Shown one piece after another: positions 1 through 5,330 of a stretch of DNA of 5,937 nt (position 1 is the stretch's first letter; each line of letters opens with the position of its first letter). Where the stretch lies: assembly GCA_035499415.1 (NCBI GenBank), contig DATJYV010000096.1:1-5937 (forward strand), in the 5' to 3' direction. Position numbers and translations under genes: made by a program. The notes beneath the pieces were generated by a model. That model was not told where the DNA came from. It made no database searches and saw nothing but the letters and a program-made list of their open reading frames with translations. This DNA comes from DATJYV01 sp035499415. Lineage in GTDB: Bacteria > Bacteroidota > Ignavibacteria > UBA10030.

Positions 1-35
1 AGCAGCACTGCGGCAAGAACAGATTTGGATGACAT
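1..35 (-). CDS. Start of an unidentified gene downstream of recO (partial)
   Basis: Only the first 11 codons lie in the window; the gene continues beyond the left edge. The peptide reads MSSKSVLAAVL, with the next codon probably Leu. A lysine followed by a small hydrophobic stretch could be the beginning of a signal peptide or a membrane segment, but too little is visible to decide. The start is well supported: an ATG is preceded by AGGAGG at positions 45-40, four bases upstream. The gene begins 28 bases after the recO stop on the same strand, so it is probably co-transcribed with recO. No function can be assigned. Confidence 0.6.
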   Translation of the reverse strand, partial: MSSKSVLAAVL

Positions 36-39
36 GTTT

Positions 40-45
40 CCTCCT
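40..45 (-). promoter_or_regulatory. Shine-Dalgarno site of the gene at the left edge
   Basis: The minus strand reads AGGAGG four bases before ATG at 35-33. It is the strongest ribosome-binding site of any called gene in the window. It supports the reality of a gene of which only the first codons are visible. Confidence 0.6.
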
Positions 46-63
46 AATGATTCCTTCACAATT

Positions 64-870
64 TCACAAAGCCAGCGCGGCCGACCGGATCGGCCTCACG
101 GCGTCAAAATGATAACGCAGGTACGACCGCAAAGTTTCGTCAATCGACGCGGAGACACTCTCCGGGAGCCGGAGCGTTCTTATGTCTCCGAGAGGTTTCT
201 CGAGCAAATCCTCGAGGTGACGCAACTTTCCGACGTCCATGGAAGCGGACTCCCACAACTCGGCCGGAACAGGTTGAACAAAATCATCCGTCCTGCCGGA
301 GTTCGACGCACGGAGACACAGAGGACAAATAACGGCGCCGCGTGCGATCTGGAACGCCACGCGTTCATCGGTACGGAATCCGGAAAGCGCGCGTCCGCAG
401 GATCGACAACTGCCCAGGTTCGGACGAAATCCGAACAGGGCTGAGAGTCGCAGCGCAAATGCAAAAAAATACTTCAATGGTTCCTTCTCTTCTGCCTCGA
501 CCGCATCGAGCATTTCCTTCAATAACGAGAAAAGCTGCCCATTTCGTTCCTCACCGGGGGTGACCTGATTCACGAGCTCGATAATCGATAGACCTGCCCG
601 GAGACGCTCCAAACTCAACAAAATGCCCTTGTGAGGGTTCAGTAGGTCGGACTGAGAGAGCAAATGAAGGTCGCGATGTTCCTTCTTGTAAAGGATGATC
701 GAAACATGCGATAACGGCTCCAGCGCCGCACCGAATTTGCTTTTGTTCGTGCGCGCTCCCTTCGCAATTCCCCGGATCTTTCCGAACTCATTCGTGTAAA
801 AAGTCACGATCTTGCTCGTGTCGCGGTACCGCATCGACTTGAGCACGACCGCCTCGGTTTTCGACAGCAT
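64..870 (-). CDS. recO: DNA repair protein RecO
   Basis: RecO is the mediator that, with RecR (and RecF), loads RecA onto SSB-coated single-stranded DNA during gap repair in the cytoplasm. The 268-residue product matches the usual RecO length of about 240-270. The N-terminal part (about residues 1-80) has the RecO OB-fold pattern, opening MLSKTEAVVLKSMRYRDTSK and followed by GKIRGIAKGAR, a basic stretch expected at the DNA-binding face. A helical region follows. A zinc-finger-like CxxC pair is present at Cys155/Cys158 (CRSC) and Cys182/Cys185 (CPLC); many but not all RecO proteins keep these cysteines. I chose ATG at 870 over the TTG at 873 because GGGAG at 880-876 lies five bases before the ATG but only two before the TTG. 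A gap of 330 bases separates it from the kinase upstream, so it may have its own promoter; another gene follows after 28 bases. Confidence 0.93.
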   Translation of the reverse strand: MLSKTEAVVLKSMRYRDTSKIVTFYTNEFGKIRGIAKGARTNKSKFGAALEPLSHVSIILYKKEHRDLHLLSQSDLLNPHKGILLSLERLRAGLSIIELVNQVTPGEERNGQLFSLLKEMLDAVEAEEKEPLKYFFAFALRLSALFGFRPNLGSCRSCGRALSGFRTDERVAFQIARGAVICPLCLRASNSGRTDDFVQPVPAELWESASMDVGKLRHLEDLLEKPLGDIRTLRLPESVSASIDETLRSYLRYHFDAVRPIRSAALAL

Positions 871-875
871 CAAGA

Positions 876-880
876 CTCCC
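876..880 (-). promoter_or_regulatory. Ribosome-binding site of recO
   Basis: The minus strand reads GGGAG, then five bases, then ATG (870-868). The spacing decides between ATG 870 and the in-frame TTG 873 immediately before it. Confidence 0.55.
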
Positions 881-963
881 GGTTCCGCACGGGTTTACAT
901 GGAGGCCGCGAATGGATCTCTCCTGCGCGGGGCGGACATTTCCTCATTTTGCGCACATGGCAT

Positions 964-994
964 GCGGTATATTTGCGGCCCCGCCATTCACAAA
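964..994 (-). promoter_or_regulatory. Possible promoter for recO (weak)
   Basis: On the minus strand TTTG (994-991) is followed after 19 bases by TATACC (971-966). The TTTG and the 19-base spacing fit the Bacteroidota -33/-7 pattern, but the second box matches only in its leading TA and lacks the TTTG part. Read as a sigma-70 promoter it is TTGTGA, 16 bases, TATACC, with four of six matches in each box. It sits in a locally AT-rich patch within GC-rich DNA about 95 bases upstream of the recO start. This is inference only. Confidence 0.22.
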
Positions 995-1200
995 TTTTCG
1001 GTCGACACCCATGAAAACGCGGCCGGCCCGAACGTCCCTCCTCTGCCTCCGAAATCCAGCCCTGAATCGGGAGATACGCTTGGTTCGTTTAGACGTCTCT
1101 GAGCTTCCTCTGTTCCCGCCAACCTGCTTCACTCAAGGGATAGATCTGATCCAGGTCGCGCCGCTGCATCCGCGTCCCCGTCTGGCCGGCTCGGTCATGG

Positions 1201-2115
1201 CTATTTCTCGTCAAACTGTGAGAGTTCCATGAACGATCGATAGCGATCGCGAATCGTGCTCGCGTTCAGATCCTTCAATCCCTCGACGCTGAATTGTTCG
1301 ACGCAAAACGAGGCGAGGGTACTTCCGTAGACCACCGCCCGCTTCAGATTCTTGTCCGACAAATCATCGGTCTTTGCGAGCCAGCCGACGAAACCCCCGG
1401 CGAAGGCGTCGCCGGCACCCGTGGGATCGTGAATATCTTCGAGGGGATATGCCGGTGCCGAGAAGATCGTATCCTCGGTGATGAGCATCGCCCCATGCTC
1501 CCCTTTTTTGACGATGACAATGCGCGGCCCCATCTTTAAGACCTGCCGGCTCGCTTTAATGAGGTTTGGCTCCTTCGTCAGGAGTCGAGCTTCCGAATCG
1601 TTCACAATCAGAACGTCGAGGCGCGGGAGCAGATGCCGAAGATCATCCAATGCCTGTTCGATCCAGAAGTTCATCGTATCTCCGACGACGAGCCGCGGTT
1701 TCGTTACTTGATCGAGGACTTTCTGTTGAAGGGAGGGATGGATGTTACCAAGGCAGACGTACCGACTTTTGTCGAAACCGTCGGGAAGGATCGGGTCAAA
1801 CGTTTCGAAGACGTTGAGGTCCGTCGACAGCGTATCCCGCACGTTGAGGTCGTAGTGGTACCGCCCCGCCCACCGGAAGGTTTTTCCCGACGCAACGGTT
1901 TGTAATCCGGCGACGTCGATCTTGCGGTGTTCGAGGAACTGCACGTGCTCCGGCGAAAAATCTGCGCCGACGACACCGACGAGCCGAACCGGAGCGGTGA
2001 AGTAGCTCGCGGCAACAGAGATGTATACGGCGGAACCGCCAAGCGCCTCCTTGACCGATCCGAACGGCGTTTCAACCGAATCGAGTGCGACGGAGCCGAC
2101 GACCAGAACGCTCAC
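1201..2115 (-). CDS. PfkB/ribokinase-family carbohydrate or nucleoside kinase
   Basis: A cytoplasmic kinase that transfers phosphate from ATP to a hydroxyl of a sugar or nucleoside. The 304-residue product has the family length and landmarks: the N-terminal strand VLVVGSVALDSV, a Gly-Gly substrate-site turn near residues 26-27 (EALGGSAVY), NDSEARLL near 172-179 (the conserved N-x-x-E region), IVKKGEHGA near 201-209, and the C-terminal signature DPTGAGDAFAGGF at 230-242. Asp236 in GAGD is the expected catalytic base. The open frame extends further upstream to 2424, but that part overlaps the Nudix gene; GTG 2115 has AGAGGT seven bases before it and begins exactly where family similarity begins. 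It starts 25 bases after the Nudix stop, so the two are probably co-transcribed. The substrate cannot be read from sequence: ribokinase, adenosine-kinase and fructokinase relatives share these motifs. Confidence 0.9.
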   Translation of the reverse strand: MSVLVVGSVALDSVETPFGSVKEALGGSAVYISVAASYFTAPVRLVGVVGADFSPEHVQFLEHRKIDVAGLQTVASGKTFRWAGRYHYDLNVRDTLSTDLNVFETFDPILPDGFDKSRYVCLGNIHPSLQQKVLDQVTKPRLVVGDTMNFWIEQALDDLRHLLPRLDVLIVNDSEARLLTKEPNLIKASRQVLKMGPRIVIVKKGEHGAMLITEDTIFSAPAYPLEDIHDPTGAGDAFAGGFVGWLAKTDDLSDKNLKRAVVYGSTLASFCVEQFSVEGLKDLNASTIRDRYRSFMELSQFDEK

Positions 2116-2121
2116 GCTGTT

Positions 2122-2127
2122 ACCTCT
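2122..2127 (-). promoter_or_regulatory. Ribosome-binding site fixing the GTG start of the kinase
   Basis: AGAGGT on the minus strand lies seven bases upstream of GTG 2115-2113, inside the 25-base gap after the Nudix stop. It argues for the short 304-residue kinase rather than the longer open frame. Confidence 0.55.
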
Positions 2128-2140
2128 TTTATTAAATGCT

Positions 2141-2605
2141 TCATCGGAGACTGGTGACAGTAGGAATCGGGCTCCTGGAGGATAGAATGTGATGGACGAG
2201 AGCAAGAGCTTTGCGGTCATCCGGCCAGAAGAGGAGACGTCTGGCCTTTTTCCAGGGAAGCCAGCGGAACGATTCGTGTTCCCTTGACAAAACGGGTCGG
2301 GCCAGTGAGGCCGCCGTTGCGACAAACAGCGGCCCAAACTCCACAACATCGGCGGCCGGATTGTAAAACTGAATGATGAACGGCGCAGTCCACATTCGAT
2401 CGATTTTGAGGCGCGTCTCTTCACGAACTTCCCGCCGGGCCGCCAGCGTTGCCTTCTCCCCGCGCCTGATCTTTCCGCTCACAATTTGCCAGATTCCAGG
2501 ATAAAGAACCCGCAACGACGAGCGTTTCAACAGAAGATACTCAATGTGTTTTTCCCGGAATCGAACGACAAGCACTTCGACGATACGAGCACGCACTCCA
2601 GCCAT
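2141..2605 (-). CDS. Nudix hydrolase (NudB-like)
   Basis: Nudix enzymes cleave nucleoside diphosphate-X compounds with the help of Mg2+ or Mn2+. The 154-residue product contains a Nudix box at about residues 44-66: Gly44, Glu50, then REVREE at 58-63 supplying the metal-binding glutamates, then Leu66. It departs from the consensus GX5EX7REUXEEXGU only at the penultimate glycine, which is Arg65. The preceding GIWQIVSGK and the later ESFRWLPW recall the dATP/dihydroneopterin-triphosphate pyrophosphatase (NudB) branch, so nucleotide or pterin triphosphate clean-up is a reasonable guess, not a demonstrated specificity. ATG 2605 is chosen because it lies eight bases after the stop of the pseudouridine synthase; the open frame extends to 2692 but would overlap that gene, and the conserved fold starts just after Met2605. 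No strong Shine-Dalgarno is seen, so translational coupling is likely. Confidence 0.87.
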   Translation of the reverse strand: MAGVRARIVEVLVVRFREKHIEYLLLKRSSLRVLYPGIWQIVSGKIRRGEKATLAARREVREETRLKIDRMWTAPFIIQFYNPAADVVEFGPLFVATAASLARPVLSREHESFRWLPWKKARRLLFWPDDRKALALVHHILSSRSPIPTVTSLR

Positions 2606-2613
2606 GGCAGGTT

Positions 2614-3390
2614 TCAGGAGCCCCGGGGGCGGTTCGTGGGCTTCGCGATTTGCCGAAGCCGAGAGAGTTCGCCTTCCGAGAGTATCCGCCATTTCCCTTC
2701 AGGCAGGTCTTCGAGTTCCACCGGTCCGACTGAAAGTCTTTTCAGGGCCTTCACTGAACATCCGAGCGTTTGGATCATTCGGCGAATCTGCCTGTTCTTG
2801 CCTTCGCGGATTTCAATTTCGTATTCCGTCTTCGAGCGCCTCTGGATCGTCCCCGTTTTTGTGAGATACGGTTTTCCCCGCAAAGAAATTTCGACTCCGT
2901 TCGAGAATGTCTCCATCGCGGCATCGGTGAGAGGGGCGTCGAGCTCGACGAGATAGCGTTTCGGGACATCGCCGGCAGGATCGGTCAGAAGGTCCGCCAG
3001 GGCATGGTCGTTCGTCAGCAAGAGAAGGCCGCTCGAATCCATGTCGAGTCTTCCCACGGCGATCAACCCATCCGCTTCGCGTCCGATAAAATCAAACACG
3101 GTTTTCCTCGAGCGTTCGTCGCGACGGGATGTTACGAGCCCCGCCGGCTTATGAAAGGCGAGCACGCGATGTGCGGAGCGCGGGGCCTCTTTTCCCTCGA
3201 CGCGGATTCCGTCCTTCAGAAGGTCGACCCACCGGCCGGGATCCTTGCGCACGATGCCGTTAACCTTCACAAGGCCGGCGGAGATGAGTTGTTCGGCCCG
3301 AGATCGCGAGGAGAATCCGAGTTTCGAAAGAGCGCGCGAGAGAGTGACTTGATTAGGGGCCGGCGAGGTATTGCGGGCTGAGCGTATCAC
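2614..3390 (-). CDS. RsuA/RluB-family pseudouridine synthase
   Basis: This family isomerises a specific uridine in rRNA to pseudouridine (RsuA acts on 16S; RluB, RluE and RluF act on 23S). The 258-residue protein has an N-terminal S4 RNA-binding domain (about residues 14-60, LSRALSKLGFSSRSRAEQLI) and the catalytic domain: HKPAGLVTS at 80-88, GRLDMDSSGLLLLTND at 113-128 with Asp116 as the expected catalytic aspartate, KRYLVELD at 144-151 and REGKNRQIRRM at 195-205. The short basic C-terminal tail has no recognised motif. The open frame continues upstream to 3840 but would overlap the P1 hydrolase; GTG 3390 is the first start in the intergenic region and leaves about 15 residues before the S4 domain, usual for the family. 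There is no Shine-Dalgarno before it; a promoter-like element sits directly upstream instead. RluB is the likeliest subtype, but the target uridine cannot be decided from sequence. Confidence 0.92.
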   Translation of the reverse strand: MIRSARNTSPAPNQVTLSRALSKLGFSSRSRAEQLISAGLVKVNGIVRKDPGRWVDLLKDGIRVEGKEAPRSAHRVLAFHKPAGLVTSRRDERSRKTVFDFIGREADGLIAVGRLDMDSSGLLLLTNDHALADLLTDPAGDVPKRYLVELDAPLTDAAMETFSNGVEISLRGKPYLTKTGTIQRRSKTEYEIEIREGKNRQIRRMIQTLGCSVKALKRLSVGPVELEDLPEGKWRILSEGELSRLRQIAKPTNRPRGS

Positions 3391-3393
3391 ACC

Positions 3394-3423
3394 AAAAGAT
3401 ACTGAAAATCGAAGGATTTCAAA
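3394..3423 (-). promoter_or_regulatory. Promoter-like element abutting the pseudouridine synthase start
   Basis: On the minus strand TTTG (3423-3420) is followed after 18 bases by TATCTTTT (3401-3394), close to the Bacteroidota consensus TTTG-N19-TAnnTTTG. The second box ends only three bases before GTG 3390, so transcription from it would start at or next to the start codon. No Shine-Dalgarno is visible in the AT-rich 61-base gap. It could let this gene and its downstream partners be expressed apart from the genes upstream. The same layout recurs at 5234-5264. Confidence 0.35.
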
Positions 3424-3451
3424 AATTCCGGAGAACGAAAGTCGGCAGTGC

Positions 3452-4387
3452 TCATCCTCCCAGTCCGGGCACTCCGCCGGCGATTCTGGCCGCCCGCACA
3501 CCTCTCCGAATGGATTCGCTCGTCGCTGCAATCGCCATTTCGGCGATAACGTCAAGGTCGGCCTTGACGCGCCCGTTCGAGAGAGCGAACGCCGTGTCGC
3601 CATCGTACGAGCTATGGACCGGCGCGATCGCCCGGGCGAAACCATCGTGCATGCGCTGGCAAATTCTATGGAGCGAGATTTTATCCATTTCGGCGTTCGT
3701 CGCGGCGACCACAAGCGTCGTATTTGTTTGCTCAAAGACTGCACCCTGTGCAAGCATGCGACGCCTTCCGGCCGCAACCCGAAACCGCCCGGCTTCATCG
3801 CGCGAACCCGCCAAAACGTCTCCCTTTTCGTCGAGGACATCGCCGACGGCGTTAACGACAGCGAGCGCTCCGACGATCAATTTTCCCTCTTTCATCGAGG
3901 CACTTCCGACGCCTCCCTTCATCCGAAACTCCATTCCGTCCCACTTCCCAATCGTCGCCCCCGTTCCCGCACCGACATTCCCCTCTTCCATTGCTCCGGC
4001 TGACGCATCGACGCACGCCCGGTATCCTCCCTTCGAATCCGGACGGCCGGAGTTTCTCCCGATGTTGAGGTCGAAGATCACTGCTGCGGGCACGATCGGC
4101 ACGCGTCCCCAGGGAGTCGCATAACCGATGTCATGCTCCTCAAGCCATTTCATGACTCCGTCCGCGGCGGCGAGACCGAACGCGCTTCCACCCGTCAAAA
4201 GAACCGCGTGTACTTCGGACATTTTCTTATCGGGTGCAAGAAGTGCGAGCTCGCGGCTCCCCGGCGATGCGCCGCGCACCTCACAGCTGCCGCGGGTTTC
4301 GGGAGGGCAAAGAATTACCGTGCAACCCGTCATGTCGCGGCTGTCCGTAAAATGTCCCACCTTGAACCCCGGCACCGAAGTTAACAT
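3452..4387 (-). CDS. P1-family (DmpA/NylC-like) N-terminal-nucleophile hydrolase
   Basis: Members (peptidase family S58) are made as one chain, cut themselves once, and use the newly exposed Ser or Thr as nucleophile; known activities are beta-peptidyl or D-aminopeptidase (DmpA, BapA) and nylon-oligomer hydrolase (NylC). The 311-residue product shows the family blocks: VPGFKVGHFTD at 5-15, GCTVILCP at 21-28, LLTGGSAFGLAAADGVMKWLEE at 63-84, GNVGAGTGATIGK at 136-148 and MKGGVGSAS at 156-164. The likely self-cleavage site is Asn222-Thr223 in QTNTTLVVAATNA, as in NylC, giving a large alpha and a roughly 9-kDa beta chain. No signal peptide is seen, so the enzyme is probably cytoplasmic. ATG 4387 is the first possible start after an in-frame stop and has AGGAG (4399-4395) seven bases upstream. 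The true substrate is unknown; annotation as a nylon hydrolase would overstate it. Confidence 0.9.
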   Translation of the reverse strand: MLTSVPGFKVGHFTDSRDMTGCTVILCPPETRGSCEVRGASPGSRELALLAPDKKMSEVHAVLLTGGSAFGLAAADGVMKWLEEHDIGYATPWGRVPIVPAAVIFDLNIGRNSGRPDSKGGYRACVDASAGAMEEGNVGAGTGATIGKWDGMEFRMKGGVGSASMKEGKLIVGALAVVNAVGDVLDEKGDVLAGSRDEAGRFRVAAGRRRMLAQGAVFEQTNTTLVVAATNAEMDKISLHRICQRMHDGFARAIAPVHSSYDGDTAFALSNGRVKADLDVIAEMAIAATSESIRRGVRAARIAGGVPGLGG

Positions 4388-4394
4388 GCGCGGG

Positions 4395-4399
4395 CTCCT
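4395..4399 (-). promoter_or_regulatory. Ribosome-binding site of the P1 hydrolase
   Basis: AGGAG on the minus strand, seven bases before ATG 4387. It sits in the 60-base gap after the methyltransferase stop. Confidence 0.5.
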
Positions 4400-4447
4400 G
4401 CGCTGGACGCGCGAACACTCCCCGTCCTCAAAATCGTCCCTGACACT

Positions 4448-5230
4448 TTATTCCGCTGCACGGATGTACGAAAGGACAATCCCGCACGCAACGGCGACGT
4501 TTAAGGATTCGGCTTTTCCAACGCGTGGAATCGACACAACTTCATCCGCCTCGGAGAGGACGGCATCGGAGAGTCCGCGCGCTTCATTCCCCATGACGAG
4601 AGCGACCTTTGCGCTTCCGGCCTGAATGCGGCCAACCGATGTTCCCTTGGTGGCAGTGGCCCAGACACGAAAGCCCCCTTTTCTGAGCAGGCGGATGCTC
4701 TCGACAACATCGACCTCTTCGACCACGCCGAGGTGAAAGAGCGAGCCCGCCGTCGACCGCACAACTTTTTCGTTGTAAGCCGAGGCGCATTCTTTCCCGA
4801 GCAGGACAACGTCAACGCCGAACCAGTCCGACGTGCGGAGAATCGAACCGAGGTTTCCCGGGTCGCTCACTGCGTCGAGTATCACGGCGAGGTTCATGGA
4901 ATTCACGGACACTTCGGAGAGGTTCTGAACCTTGCGTCGCATAACTGCGATGATACCCTGCGCGTGGACCGTGGACGCAACAAGGCCAAGCTCTTTCGAG
5001 GTCATCTCCTTGATGGGTACTGCGCGTTGTTGAGCAAGTGCCAGAATCCGCCGCTCCTCCTCCGTCGTTTTGGAGGTCGGCGCGTATCCCACAACCTCGA
5101 CCGTGAAATCGGATGTCAGCCCTTCGCCGACCATCTTCCATCCCTCCACGACAAATCTTCCCTCTTGATCCCGAACCTTCTTTCGGCTGAGTAAACGGAG
5201 ACCTTGAATTTCAGATTTGGAAAACTTCAT
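4448..5230 (-). CDS. TrmH/SpoU-family RNA 2'-O-methyltransferase
   Basis: SPOUT-fold enzymes of this family transfer a methyl group from S-adenosylmethionine to a ribose 2'-hydroxyl in rRNA or tRNA. The 260-residue protein has the two expected parts. The N-terminal L30e-like substrate-binding domain (about 1-100) includes EGRFVVEGWKMV. The SPOUT domain carries motif 1 DPGNLGSILRTSDWFG (123-138, with Asn126 and catalytic Arg132), motif 2 VMGNEARGLSD (212-222) and motif 3 IPRVGKAESLNVAVA (234-248), the last forming the trefoil-knot cofactor site. The length and two-domain layout fit RlmB-like or TsnR/AviRb-like enzymes, but the target nucleotide cannot be told. ATG 5230 gives the usual N-terminus (MKFSKSEIQ). 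There is no Shine-Dalgarno; a promoter-like element ends three bases before the ATG. It appears to be the first gene of the run continuing to the kinase. Confidence 0.92.
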   Translation of the reverse strand: MKFSKSEIQGLRLLSRKKVRDQEGRFVVEGWKMVGEGLTSDFTVEVVGYAPTSKTTEEERRILALAQQRAVPIKEMTSKELGLVASTVHAQGIIAVMRRKVQNLSEVSVNSMNLAVILDAVSDPGNLGSILRTSDWFGVDVVLLGKECASAYNEKVVRSTAGSLFHLGVVEEVDVVESIRLLRKGGFRVWATATKGTSVGRIQAGSAKVALVMGNEARGLSDAVLSEADEVVSIPRVGKAESLNVAVACGIVLSYIRAAE

Positions 5231-5233
5231 GTA

Positions 5234-5264
5234 CGAATATAGCCAAAACCGACGAACGATGAAA
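5234..5264 (-). promoter_or_regulatory. Bacteroidota-type promoter candidate for the methyltransferase operon
   Basis: On the minus strand TTTC (5264-5261), then 19 bases, then TATATTCG (5241-5234), against the consensus TTTG-N19-TAnnTTTG: three of four and five of six fixed positions, with exact spacing. TATATT also matches a standard -10 box at five of six positions, but there is no good TTGACA-like -35 box. The element ends three bases before the ATG, so the transcript would have almost no leader. It lies in the gap after the upstream gene's stop, where a promoter is expected. Confidence 0.42.
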
Positions 5265-5305
5265 GCGGGTGGGATGTGCGCGTCACCTACATAGTAACAA
5301 GCGAA

Positions 5306-5329
5306 GGAAAAGCGGACCGCGAAGCGCAG
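5306..5329 (-). terminator. Weak hairpin after the secreted-protein gene, possible terminator
   Basis: Directly after the TAA at 5333-5331 the minus strand folds as CTGCG (5329-5325), loop CTT, CGCGG (5321-5317): five pairs including one T-G wobble. A short TTTTCC run (5311-5306) follows five bases later. The position is right for a terminator, but the stem is short and the T run is brief and not adjacent, so it may be inefficient or not a terminator at all. Confidence 0.28.
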
Positions 5330-5330
5330 C

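Larger units (their letters stand above)
871..1200. other. 330-base stretch without a convincing gene, between kinase and recO
   Basis: I see no tRNA, known riboswitch, clear terminator or repeat here. On the minus strand there are only short reading frames: a 26-codon frame at 1169-1089, and a 25-codon frame at 947-870 whose TGA overlaps the recO ATG (TGATG). Both lie in the same frame with a single TAA (1091-1089) between them. On the plus strand a 106-codon frame runs from 912 to 1232, with GGAGG six bases before its ATG, but its last 32 bases lie opposite the 3' end of the kinase gene and I recognise no family in it. A weak promoter-like element lies at 964-994. The stretch may be the recO leader region, a decayed gene or an unrecognised small gene; the sequence alone does not decide. 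Confidence 0.4.

Noticed and set aside
1083..1100. 8-base palindrome AGACGTCT
   Set aside because: A single short palindrome without a second copy or promoter context is expected by chance.
944..1132. 62-codon minus-strand frame in the gap before recO
   Set aside because: It starts at GTG without a ribosome-binding site and is Arg/Gly-rich as expected from GC-rich noncoding DNA; no family resemblance.
1071..1180. Possible thiamine pyrophosphate riboswitch, suggested by ACCTGGATCAGATC and CTCAGAGAC on the minus strand
   Set aside because: The conserved CUGAUCUGGAUAAUGCCAGC core is not present in the right order and the gene downstream is recO, not a thiamine gene.
2116..2424. Long N-terminal extension of the kinase frame (407 residues in total)
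   Set aside because: The extra part overlaps the Nudix gene, shows no kinase similarity, and a ribosome-binding site supports GTG 2115.
2770..3381. 203-codon plus-strand frame opposite the pseudouridine synthase
   Set aside because: It is antisense to a clear family member, its composition is that of a shadow frame in GC-rich DNA, and it has no recognisable domain.
3391..3840. N-terminal extension of the pseudouridine synthase frame to 3840
   Set aside because: It lies over the P1 hydrolase coding sequence in another frame, has low-complexity Arg/Ser-rich translation and no domain.
3510..4124. 204-codon plus-strand frame opposite the P1 hydrolase
   Set aside because: Ala/Ser/Pro-rich shadow of a well-supported gene; length alone is not evidence at this base composition.
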